Assembly (NCBI RefSeq): GCF_021044755.1
Contig: NZ_JAJNOR010000001.1
Location: 372,001 to 436,000 of the forward strand
Reading direction: 5' to 3'
Length of the DNA stretch: 64,000 nt
Source of the DNA: Lientehia hominis
Lineage (GTDB): Bacteria > Bacillota > Clostridia > Lachnospirales > Lachnospiraceae
The number at the start of each line of letters is the position of its first letter. The first letter of the stretch is position 1. This document shows, piece after piece, positions 7,890 to 15,771 of this stretch. The notes beneath the pieces are model-generated. The model was not told the DNA's origin and made no database searches. It saw only the letters and a program-made list of their open reading frames with translations. Both the position numbers and the translations under genes were made by a program.

Positions 7890-9491
7890 TCAGAAACTTT
7901 CCAGAACTCCTCGGATTCCCTCTTCTTTAAAAACCTGTTTGTAATAGCCGACTTCATCTTGTATCAGCTCATCAATCACTTCCATTCCCAAAAGCTCTAC
8001 CGGCGCCTGATCATCCGTGAGCAGATATCCGCCCTTTTCATATGGCTCCATGCTGCCTTCTACTTTTTCCATGAGCGTTTTCAGCTCCTGTTCCTCTATC
8101 TTCCTGACCCGCGCTCCAAATGCGTCCATATTATCAGGGATTTCCGATGCAAACAGCACTCGATTGGTGGAGTTTTCCACATCCACTGTACAGACGGCGC
8201 CAAAGACCGACGCAATGGTATCAGAAAGATATTGATTGATATTCCCCTCTTTTTCGGCGTGCATATTCATATTTACCACCATGATTCCGTCATCGGTCAA
8301 ATGATTCCGGACCATGGTGAAAAATTCTTTAGACGACATCTGGAAGGGAATCGTGATATCCTGATACGCGTCCACCATGATCACATCGTATTTTTCATCA
8401 ACGGCATTCAGATACGCTCTGCCATCATAGGTGGTCACCTTCACAGCCTCCGGAAGTTTGAAATACTCCTCTGCCAGATCCGTTATTTTCTGGTCGATTT
8501 CCACGCCTTCTACGGACACTCCCTCAAAATATCTCTGGCACTGCCTGGCATAAGTGCCTGTCCCCATGCCTAAGACCAAAATAGAGGGGTCCTTTTTTTC
8601 CGGTACTCCCGCCATGATCGGAGCTGCCAGTGCATAATCATAATACATACCTGTCAGGCTGTCATCCTTCTTCATGATCGACTGAACTCCAAAAAGGACG
8701 TTTGTAGAAAGAATTACGCTGTCCTCATCCTCCTTTACCTGAAGATAATTATAGATGGATTCCCCTTCATATAAAAGGCCGCTTTCCCAAAACGCAAATT
8801 TCCCCGCAGAACCAAAAATACTACAGAGCAGAAACAGAAAAACACTCACCCCGCATTTCACTGGCTTCGCTTTTGTACTGATGAAATAAACCAAGCCGAG
8901 TACCAGCAGGATCCCGGAAAATATCAAGAATGTAATGGACGTGCCTACCGCCGGTATGGTGACAAAAGTAGGAACGAAGGTACCGATGATGCTGCCGATC
9001 GTATTAAACGCGCCGAGGGTACCCACCGTCTTTCCGCTGTCGTCCAGGCTGTCCACCGTATATTTCACCAGAGAAGGCGTCACAGTCCCCAGCAGAAAAA
9101 GCGGAAATACAAAGATGACCATGCAGGCCAGAAATGCCGCCCATATCAGCAGATTGCTGTTCACAGCAAATACCAGGAGCGCCGAAATACCAAGAATGAT
9201 GTATTTGCCGGCCAAAGGAATGGCAGCTATCCAGACTGCCGCAATAATCAGGCGCATATACAGCTTGTCCGGATCCGGATTCTTATCTGCGCTTTTTCCG
9301 CCCCAGATGTTTCCAAGCGCCATGGCAATCATGATCGTTCCGATGATGATCGTCCAGACGATCTGAGAAGAGCTGAAATACGGCGCCAGAAGCCGGCTGG
9401 CCCCCAGCTCCACCGCCATTACTGACATGCCGGCAAAAAATTCCGTCATATAAAGATAGTACTTGTTCTTCAATATCTTTTTTGTTCCCAT
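7890..9491 (-). CDS. Membrane-fused spermidine synthase-like methyltransferase-fold protein
   Basis: 533 residues. The first 215 form about seven hydrophobic segments (EFFAGMSVMAVELGASRLLAP, then repeated helices), as in fused MFS/spermidine synthase proteins. The C-terminal 280 residues have the spermidine synthase fold: ILVLGMGTGTYARQ (nucleotide loop), VSVEGVEIDQKI, YDGRAYLNAVDEKYDVIMVDAY and PFQMSSKEFF. It may aminopropylate a polyamine or a membrane-proximal substrate; the family is poorly characterised. The start at 9491 (MGTKKIL) has TGGGAG upstream and is preferred to an ATG eight codons earlier. Confidence 0.82.
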   Translation of the reverse strand: MGTKKILKNKYYLYMTEFFAGMSVMAVELGASRLLAPYFSSSQIVWTIIIGTIMIAMALGNIWGGKSADKNPDPDKLYMRLIIAAVWIAAIPLAGKYIILGISALLVFAVNSNLLIWAAFLACMVIFVFPLFLLGTVTPSLVKYTVDSLDDSGKTVGTLGAFNTIGSIIGTFVPTFVTIPAVGTSITFLIFSGILLVLGLVYFISTKAKPVKCGVSVFLFLLCSIFGSAGKFAFWESGLLYEGESIYNYLQVKEDEDSVILSTNVLFGVQSIMKKDDSLTGMYYDYALAAPIMAGVPEKKDPSILVLGMGTGTYARQCQRYFEGVSVEGVEIDQKITDLAEEYFKLPEAVKVTTYDGRAYLNAVDEKYDVIMVDAYQDITIPFQMSSKEFFTMVRNHLTDDGIMVVNMNMHAEKEGNINQYLSDTIASVFGAVCTVDVENSTNRVLFASEIPDNMDAFGARVRKIEEQELKTLMEKVEGSMEPYEKGGYLLTDDQAPVELLGMEVIDELIQDEVGYYKQVFKEEGIRGVLESF

Positions 9492-9529
9492 CCGTGTTCT
9501 CCCACATCTTTCCATTTCATAATACTAGT

Positions 9530-9557
9530 ATTCTATCATCTGGAGTGAGTACGTCAA
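9530..9557 (-). promoter_or_regulatory. Promoter of the spermidine synthase-like gene
   Basis: Minus-strand TTGACG (9552-9557) and TAGAAT (9530-9535), spacer 16. A perfect 12-bp palindrome AATACTAGTATT (9521-9532) overlaps the -10 edge and could be a repressor site. Confidence 0.55.
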
Positions 9558-9642
9558 GCACTTATGGCAAAAGAAAACAAAGAATCCTGCTTGTTCTTTT
9601 CAACAATGGAGGCTATAATATAAGAAAAAAGGAGGTATAGAG

Positions 9643-9840
9643 ATGGCTGCAATAGATGGATGTGAAGCAAAATTCCGCACGCCTGTGCCGGAAGAACGTA
9701 TTTGCCCCAAATGCGGAAAGACTATTGAGATTTTTACGATCAGGGGAAAGGTCACCGAAGAGACCGCCTGTGAGTGCGGCTATGTGGTTCCGGCTGATGA
9801 ACCGGATTCTCCTGTGGTAGAAAAGAAAAAAGAAGAATAA
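9643..9840 (+). CDS. Small zinc-ribbon protein (65 aa)
   Basis: A 65-residue protein with a strong AAGGAGGTATAGAG ribosome site. Cys21 and Cys24 (CPKCGK) and Cys43 and Cys45 (CECG) look like four zinc ligands of a rubredoxin/zinc-ribbon knuckle; the second knuckle is CxC instead of CxxC. The C-terminus is an acidic/lysine tail. No membrane segment is seen. Small proteins like this are common in Lachnospiraceae genomes without assigned function; a nucleic acid or protein-binding adaptor role is only a guess. Confidence 0.75.
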   Translation: MAAIDGCEAKFRTPVPEERICPKCGKTIEIFTIRGKVTEETACECGYVVPADEPDSPVVEKKKEE

Positions 9841-9942
9841 AGCCGCCATTGATAAGCAGGCTGAAGAGATGTTTTTAAGGCTTTTTAAACACGTGGCCGG
9901 GCGAGAGAAATTGTGAATTGCGAAGTTATTTATCTGTAATGC

Positions 9943-9980
9943 GGAACGGGCAGAGTTTTTGAACTCTGCCCGTTCCTTTT
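9943..9980 (+). terminator. Terminator after the zinc-ribbon gene
   Basis: Arms of 15 bp (9943-9957 and 9962-9976) followed by TTTTAT. About 100 bases separate it from the stop codon; that gap holds no gene I can recognise. Confidence 0.85.
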
Positions 9981-10001
9981 ATATCGGCCTATTAACAGCC
10001 C

Positions 10002-10031
10002 CCTAAAAAAGCCCAGCCGCGCGGGGGCTGG
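10002..10031 (-). terminator. Terminator after the AraC gene at 10041
   Basis: Minus-strand stem CCAGCC/GGCTGG (10026-10031 with 10013-10018) followed by GCTTTTTT. Confidence 0.75.
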
Positions 10032-10040
10032 ATACATAGC

Positions 10041-11009
10041 TTATTTTTGTGCCATTTTTCGGTATTCTGCTGGCAAAATACCTGTACTCTTACGGAACAA
10101 TTCTGCAAACCGGCTGGCCTTTGTATATCCAACCGTTTTAGCAACCTGCCCGATATTAAGATCCGTATGCGCCAACAAATGTTCGGCTTGGCTCATGCGT
10201 CGCTGTTGAATATATTCTGTAATCGTGCAATCATTGTATTGCTTGAAGGTAGATTGCAGCTTGGTAGCTCCCATACATGCAATTTTAGTCAATTCTTCAA
10301 TGGTAACATCTTGTGCATAGTGATCATTTAAAAATAGAGTTATCGTTTTTAATTCCTCAATATCCTTCGCAGACAGGCGCCGTTCTACTTCCTGCCTTTC
10401 TAAATTACGCTTATTCCATTCTACTGTAAGCGCAATCGCTTCTGCCACTTTTCCCTCATAGAATAGGCTTGCAGCTATTCCTTCTCCGCGGTAGTCTTTC
10501 ACCTGTTTCAGCAGCTTTGACATTTCGGGAAAATTCATTGTTTGTCCAACTGAGGCAAAAGCCTCTTGAGGACTTGCATATTCACCGGGATATCGTTTTT
10601 TGAGACAGTCTTCGTAATAAGCTGGCATAATTTCAATTCCAATGGAACGAACCGGTATTTTTTTGTGAATCAAAACTTTATAAGGCTTATAACCTCCAAT
10701 AAAACTTTTGATACTTCCTGCTTCTAATCGACGATATGGAGAAAGTTCTTCTCCCGAAACGGATTCGTATTGGTCAATACTTAAACATTCAGGCCATGAA
10801 AATTCCATAATGGTGTCTTTATGAAAAAAGAAATCGTGGATTCTAATACTAAATAAGTCTTTTACAGAATAAATCCAAAAATATCCGCCGCCTATTTCAT
10901 CAGAGAATTTCCAGGTCGAACCGATACCGCAATAGGTGTCATTTTCTGTATCAGGGATAAATCCTTTTTCAGCAAACTGCTCTTTATAAAAATCAACGAT
11001 GTTGCTCAT
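10041..11009 (-). CDS. AraC family regulator of the ECF/ABC cluster
   Basis: 322 residues. The C-terminal 110 residues hold an AraC helix-turn-helix pair (ITLFLNDHYAQDVTIEELTKIACM, then LNIGQVAKTVGYTKASRFAELFRK with STGILPAEYRK). The N-terminal 200 residues are the long sensor type seen in PchR/YbtA-like regulators that respond to siderophore complexes; ligand assignment is inference. The start at 11009 (MSNIVDFYKEQF) follows GGAGGCGAAAAA. It is divergent from the transporter genes, and two 12-bp direct repeats 21 bp apart in the gap are good binding-site candidates. A/T-rich third codon positions set it apart from its left neighbours. Confidence 0.88.
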   Translation of the reverse strand: MSNIVDFYKEQFAEKGFIPDTENDTYCGIGSTWKFSDEIGGGYFWIYSVKDLFSIRIHDFFFHKDTIMEFSWPECLSIDQYESVSGEELSPYRRLEAGSIKSFIGGYKPYKVLIHKKIPVRSIGIEIMPAYYEDCLKKRYPGEYASPQEAFASVGQTMNFPEMSKLLKQVKDYRGEGIAASLFYEGKVAEAIALTVEWNKRNLERQEVERRLSAKDIEELKTITLFLNDHYAQDVTIEELTKIACMGATKLQSTFKQYNDCTITEYIQQRRMSQAEHLLAHTDLNIGQVAKTVGYTKASRFAELFRKSTGILPAEYRKMAQK

Positions 11010-11037
11010 TTTTTCGCCTCCGCTTCGTTTATGCCAC

Positions 11038-11113
11038 GATTGCACGAACTTATACCCTGATTACACGAACCCTTCTTCAAAGTATTGTAAGAACGAGTAT
11101 CGTGGAGTATGCT
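11038..11113 (+). promoter_or_regulatory. Direct-repeat operator and promoter of the ECF operon
   Basis: GATTGCACGAAC (11038-11049) and GATTACACGAAC (11059-11070) match at 11 of 12 bases and lie 21 bp apart, two helical turns, as AraC-type activators prefer. Downstream, TTGTAA (11085-11090) and TATGCT (11108-11113) with a 17-base spacer form a weak-to-moderate promoter. The second repeat ends 14 bases before the -35, a typical activator position. Confidence 0.6.
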
Positions 11114-11199
11114 GTTTCATGTGGTTAGCGGTATCTAACCCCATGATATCACATTATATTTCAAGCGTCAAGACGACGCTTCAAAAGGAGGAAAAACAA

Positions 11200-11817
11200 A
11201 TGTCGAATCAGCAGTCATCCTATCTGAATAAGAAAGGTCTTACAGTAAAGGATTTAGTCTCAATCGGTATTTTCAACGCGTTATTCTTTGTTTTTGAGTT
11301 AATAGGTTCCTTACCGTTTGCACCCAATCCAGCACTCACCTTCTATCAACCGCTGGGAATCGCACTGCTCTGCGGCCCTGTCTTTTTGCTAATGGTAGCA
11401 AAAGTGCCAAAGCGCGGAAACATCGCAATTTGTGGTATTATCAACGGTATTATCTGGTTCGTGTTTGGCATGCACTGGGCGATGGATTTGGGATATATCG
11501 TGATGGGTATTGTAGCCGATCTTGCAGCCGGCATGCGTGGCTGTAAAAATACCAAATGGAATATTGCGGCGTTCGCCCTGTTCTGCCTCGGGCCTGCCGG
11601 TGTGTTTCTTGCTTATTCGGTCAATCCTGCGGCTTGGGCGCAGATCATGCTGGAAAAAGGAACTTCACAGGAATACATCGATATTATGGCCAATTCAGCC
11701 CCCATTGGCATGCTGCCCGTTATTCTCCTTGGAACAGTTGTACTTGCCATCGTCAGCGGTTTGATTGGACGCAAGCTTTTGAAAAAACAGTTTGAAAAGG
11801 CAGGGATTACTGCATGA
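11200..11817 (+). CDS. MptD/Trep_Strep-family ECF transporter S component
   Basis: 205-residue membrane protein with five to six hydrophobic helices: the substrate-binding (S) subunit of an energy-coupling factor transporter. The N-terminal KKGLTVKDLVSIGIFNALFF and the PNPALTFYQPLGIALLCGPVF segment fit the MptD-type S components. AAAAGGAGGAAAAACAA precedes the start at 11200. The stop overlaps the T-component start by four bases (ATGA). The substrate is unknown; members of this family sit beside YbtP/YbtQ-like ABC pairs, as here. Confidence 0.82.
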   Translation: MSNQQSSYLNKKGLTVKDLVSIGIFNALFFVFELIGSLPFAPNPALTFYQPLGIALLCGPVFLLMVAKVPKRGNIAICGIINGIIWFVFGMHWAMDLGYIVMGIVADLAAGMRGCKNTKWNIAAFALFCLGPAGVFLAYSVNPAAWAQIMLEKGTSQEYIDIMANSAPIGMLPVILLGTVVLAIVSGLIGRKLLKKQFEKAGITA

Positions 11818-12533
11818 GCAGCAAAAAGGTTCGTTCCGGCTTATGGATAGACCCGCGTACCAAAATTGTACTTTTACTTTTATGTGTGTTAACTGCGGCT
11901 ATGGCTCCCTCATTGTTTTATGAGATTCTTTTAGTCTGTTTGGTATCTGTGTTTGGTCTTTCCTGTGGAAAAATTCGCTATGCCCTTATTGGCATGATCG
12001 TATATATGATTTTTTACTTTTTGACACTTGCCACGATGCAGCTTCACGGCTCTGTACAGGTTATGTTGGTGGCATTTTTTGGCTTAGTACATAAGGTGTA
12101 CCCTTGCGGTTTTCTATCGGGAATTATTCTTACCACAACGAAGACTGGCGAATTTCTTTCAGCAATGAATCGCAGCCATATTTCCAAAAAAATCGTTGTG
12201 CCGATTGCGGTCATGCTACGCCATATGCCAACAATACGGGAGGATTGGCGTTTTATTAAGGACGCTATGAAAATGCGGGATGTTTCGCCGTCTTTAAAAA
12301 ATTTTTTGAAATATCCCGGTATGACCATCGAATGTATTTATGTGCCTCTAATGATGGCGGCTTCCAAAACAGCGGATGAGCTAACAATAGCATCGGTCAC
12401 ACGGGGAATTGAAAACCCCAAACCACGCACCTCTTTTATCCAAGTACGTTTTGGTATCAGCGATTTGATTGTATTTTTATGTTTTTTGGCAATGTTCCTG
12501 GCCGGACAGTTTTGTAAGGGGGTATTTCTGTGA
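11814..12533 (+). CDS. ECF transporter T component (EcfT)
   Basis: 239 residues, the transmembrane coupling subunit. WIDPRTKIVLLLL begins the first helices. The cytoplasmic coupling motifs appear as MKMRDVSP and SVTRGIENP, matching the two A-R-G-type motifs that contact the ATPases. It overlaps its neighbours by four bases on both sides, so S, T and the double ATPase are probably translationally coupled. Confidence 0.87.
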   Translation: MSSKKVRSGLWIDPRTKIVLLLLCVLTAAMAPSLFYEILLVCLVSVFGLSCGKIRYALIGMIVYMIFYFLTLATMQLHGSVQVMLVAFFGLVHKVYPCGFLSGIILTTTKTGEFLSAMNRSHISKKIVVPIAVMLRHMPTIREDWRFIKDAMKMRDVSPSLKNFLKYPGMTIECIYVPLMMAASKTADELTIASVTRGIENPKPRTSFIQVRFGISDLIVFLCFLAMFLAGQFCKGVFL

Positions 12534-13984
12534 TTGAATTAAAGGACATTACTTTTAGCTATTCCAGTCAGGTAAACGGCGGGCTCCATGATATAAACCT
12601 CACCATACAAAACGGGGAATGTATTTTACTTTGTGGGGGCAGCGGGTGCGGAAAAACCACCATCACGCGTTTGATCAACGGGCTAATTCCCCGGTTTTAT
12701 CCCGGAAATCTAGAGGGCAATGTATTGGTGGATCATAAAAATGTGGACGATTTTCCTATGTACGAATTAGCAGAACATATCGGCTCTGTATTTCAAAATC
12801 CTCGGACACAGTTTTTCAATGTTGACAGCGACAGCGAAATTGCTTTTGGACTTGAGAATGAAGCCAGACCACCGAAAGAACTCAGGGAACGTGTCAACGC
12901 AACGATAGAAAAATTAGGAATTCAAAGCCTACGTAATCGCTCCCTGCATGAATTGTCTGGAGGCGAAAAACAAAAAGTTGCTTTTGCGTCGGTTTATGCC
13001 ATGAACCCGAATATATATCTTTTGGATGAACCATCTTCCAACCTGGATATGGACGCCATTGAGGACTTGCGAAAACATCTGCAGCTCATAAAAAAGCAGG
13101 GAAAAACGATACTGATTGCAGAACATCGCTTGTATTATCTCATGGATATAGCAGATCGCATTGTTTTTTTTGAGCAGGGGGAAATCAAAGGCATTTATAC
13201 GCCGGAGGATTTTCAAAAAATACCGACATTTAAGCGGGAAGCCATGCGGTTGAGAGCAACAGATTTGAAGGAAGTACATCCTGAGATTTCCGAAGTCGTT
13301 CAGCCCGTACCGTTATTGAAACTGCGGGACGTTTCCATATCTTATAAAAAGAAGTCTGTTTTAAAAAATATCAATTTGACTGCCGGTCCGGGCGAAGTGA
13401 TTGGAATTGCAGGCCATAATGGAGCTGGAAAAACCACTTTTGCGAGAGCATTGTGCGGGCTTCACAAGCATACAACAGGAGAATTTTTGTGGGGCGGGCA
13501 GCCCCAGGACAGGAAAAAACGTCTAAGGCTTTCCTATATGGTAATGCAAGATGTGAATTATGAACTTTTTGCAGACAGTGTAAAATCTGAGTGTTCCTTT
13601 GGAATCCGAAATCCTGACACCGCTTTGGTGGAGGCTGTAATGGAAAAATTAGGGCTTACCCCTTACGGTGATAAACATCCCAACACTCTATCCGGCGGGC
13701 AGAAGCAGCGGTTAGCAGCAGCGGTCAGCATGATCTGCGGGAAAGAACTTCTGGTATTTGATGAGCCCACCTCCGGTCTTGATTACGACAGTATGACGCA
13801 AGTTGCGGATCTCGTAAAGGAGTTGGCAGCATTGGGAAAAATTATTTTTATTGTGACACATGATTATGAATTTGTTTGCCGTACCTGTACTCGTGTTCTC
13901 CATATAGATCATGGGGAACCGTGTGATATACCCGTATCTGTGGCCGAGGAGAAAACACTGAAAAAGCTGTTTTCTATTCGATAG
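12530..13984 (+). CDS. ECF transporter double ATP-binding protein (A-A' fusion)
   Basis: 484 residues with two complete ABC ATPase domains. Domain 1 has GGSGCGKTTI (Walker A), LSGGEKQK and LLDEPSSNLD. Domain 2 has GHNGAGKTTF, LSGGQKQR and VFDEPTSGLD. It supplies both nucleotide-binding halves for the ECF module. The start is GTG at 12530, overlapping the EcfT stop as GTGA. Confidence 0.9.
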   Translation: MIELKDITFSYSSQVNGGLHDINLTIQNGECILLCGGSGCGKTTITRLINGLIPRFYPGNLEGNVLVDHKNVDDFPMYELAEHIGSVFQNPRTQFFNVDSDSEIAFGLENEARPPKELRERVNATIEKLGIQSLRNRSLHELSGGEKQKVAFASVYAMNPNIYLLDEPSSNLDMDAIEDLRKHLQLIKKQGKTILIAEHRLYYLMDIADRIVFFEQGEIKGIYTPEDFQKIPTFKREAMRLRATDLKEVHPEISEVVQPVPLLKLRDVSISYKKKSVLKNINLTAGPGEVIGIAGHNGAGKTTFARALCGLHKHTTGEFLWGGQPQDRKKRLRLSYMVMQDVNYELFADSVKSECSFGIRNPDTALVEAVMEKLGLTPYGDKHPNTLSGGQKQRLAAAVSMICGKELLVFDEPTSGLDYDSMTQVADLVKELAALGKIIFIVTHDYEFVCRTCTRVLHIDHGEPCDIPVSVAEEKTLKKLFSIR

Positions 13985-14010
13985 GGCTGCCTGGAAAGGA
14001 GAAATTATTT

Positions 14011-15771
14011 ATGGAAAAAAAGAAGAGTCCACTCAAGCTGCTGCTCGAATGGGTTGGTCGGGAAAAATATTGGATGTATTTATCCATTCTGTTATCGCTT
14101 ATCAGCGGGCTTTGTACGATGATTCCTTATTATGGGATTTATCGGCTGATGGAAGCAGTCTACAATAATACCTTTACCACAGAGTTTGTCATGAAGGATG
14201 CCGCCTTGATTTTTGGATCAATCCTGATTCGGTTTATTTTATTCGGCGCGTCTGGTGTCGCTTCTCATAAGGGAGCCTATCGTGCATTATATAAAGTGCG
14301 CTGCATGGTTGTTGACCATATGGCAAAAGTACCGCTGGGAGCCTTGAATGAACGGAGCACAGGAGAAATCAAAACTGTTCTCAATGAAGATATTGAAAAG
14401 CTGGAATTATTTCTTGCCCATAATATGCCGGAACTGGTTTGCTATCTCGTTGGCCCGATTGTAGTATTTATCTATCTGCTGACGGTCAATGTCCCTCTGG
14501 CTCTTATCTCACTGATTCCTCTCGTTCTGGCGCTTGCTGTTATGGGATGTATGTTCGCAGGTGCTTCCGGCATGATGGGGAGAGCAAATAAGTCCGTAGC
14601 AAATTTGAATTCTGTCATGGTGGAATACATAAGCGGTATGAAATTGATCAAAGCATATAACATGGGAAGCAAATCATTTCAGAAGTTTTCTGCTGCTGTT
14701 CAAGAAGAAAACAGCGTATGGAATCAAATGTCAAAAAAAATGGGGCCGTTTTATGCCGCTTTTATTGTTGTGATCGAGTGTGGTATGCTGCTCATGATTC
14801 CTTTAGGTGGAATGTTCTTTCTGAAAGGCTCGATAACAGCCAGCATATTTTTACTTTTTGCCTTTGTCGGCTCTATGTATTTGACCGAGATCCGACCATT
14901 GCAGGAATTGGGCAGCAGCTTTGCACAGGTACTCGCCGGTGTGACCAAAACCGAGGAAATATTGAATATTTCTACGTTTGAAGGCGGTACGGATTTTCCT
15001 GACAAACATGATATTGAACTGAGAAATGTCAGATTTTCATATGATGGAAAAACAGATGTACTTGAACATTGTAATTTGAAAGTAGACGACGGGGAACGCA
15101 TGGCCTTAGTTGGGCGATCTGGGGCTGGAAAAAGTACCGTTATTGAACTGATTTCCCGTTTCTATGACGTCCAGGAAGGGGAGGTCTTGATTGGTGGAAA
15201 GAATGTAAAGGACATCAATTATGAAACCCTCCTGCAAAATGTTGCAATTGTATTTCAAAAGACTTTTTTGACCCGTGATAGTGTAATTGAAAATATCCGC
15301 ATGGGTACCAATGCCACGCTCAAAGAAGTGCGGGCCGCCGCAAAAGAAGCACAAATTGATAATTTTATTATGTCATTGCCAAATGGATATGATACGAAAG
15401 TGGGCAGCTTCAGTTCCCGGTTTTCTGGTGGTGAAAAACAAAGAATAGCCATAGCGAGGGCAATCCTTAAAAATGCACCAATTTTAATTTTGGATGAGGC
15501 TACAAGCGCGGCTGACCCTGAAAACCAGGTTGAGATTGACAAAGCGATTGAAAACCTCTGTAAAGGAAAAACCGTCATTATTGTGGCGCATCGGTTGAGT
15601 GCACTGAAAATGTGTCATCGGATAGCTGTAGTTGAACATCATACAATTACTTCCGTGGGATTTCACGAGAAAGTACGAAAAGAAAATGACTACTATAACC
15701 ACGCATGGACGGATTATGAAACAGCGAGGAATATGTCATATCAGTTAGAAGGGGGTACAAAAAATGCTTGA
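14011..15771 (+). CDS. ABC exporter-fold half transporter 1 (YbtP/YbtQ-like)
   Basis: 586 residues: six hydrophobic helices in the first ~300, then an ATPase with VGRSGAGKSTV (Walker A), FSGGEKQR (signature) and LILDEATSAAD (Walker B). The fold is that of ABC exporters, but pairs of such proteins next to siderophore systems (YbtP/YbtQ, IrtA/IrtB) import metal-siderophores. It follows the ECF genes by 26 bases with AAAGGAGAAATT upstream and overlaps the next gene by eight bases, suggesting a heterodimer. Confidence 0.85.
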   Translation: MEKKKSPLKLLLEWVGREKYWMYLSILLSLISGLCTMIPYYGIYRLMEAVYNNTFTTEFVMKDAALIFGSILIRFILFGASGVASHKGAYRALYKVRCMVVDHMAKVPLGALNERSTGEIKTVLNEDIEKLELFLAHNMPELVCYLVGPIVVFIYLLTVNVPLALISLIPLVLALAVMGCMFAGASGMMGRANKSVANLNSVMVEYISGMKLIKAYNMGSKSFQKFSAAVQEENSVWNQMSKKMGPFYAAFIVVIECGMLLMIPLGGMFFLKGSITASIFLLFAFVGSMYLTEIRPLQELGSSFAQVLAGVTKTEEILNISTFEGGTDFPDKHDIELRNVRFSYDGKTDVLEHCNLKVDDGERMALVGRSGAGKSTVIELISRFYDVQEGEVLIGGKNVKDINYETLLQNVAIVFQKTFLTRDSVIENIRMGTNATLKEVRAAAKEAQIDNFIMSLPNGYDTKVGSFSSRFSGGEKQRIAIARAILKNAPILILDEATSAADPENQVEIDKAIENLCKGKTVIIVAHRLSALKMCHRIAVVEHHTITSVGFHEKVRKENDYYNHAWTDYETARNMSYQLEGGTKNA

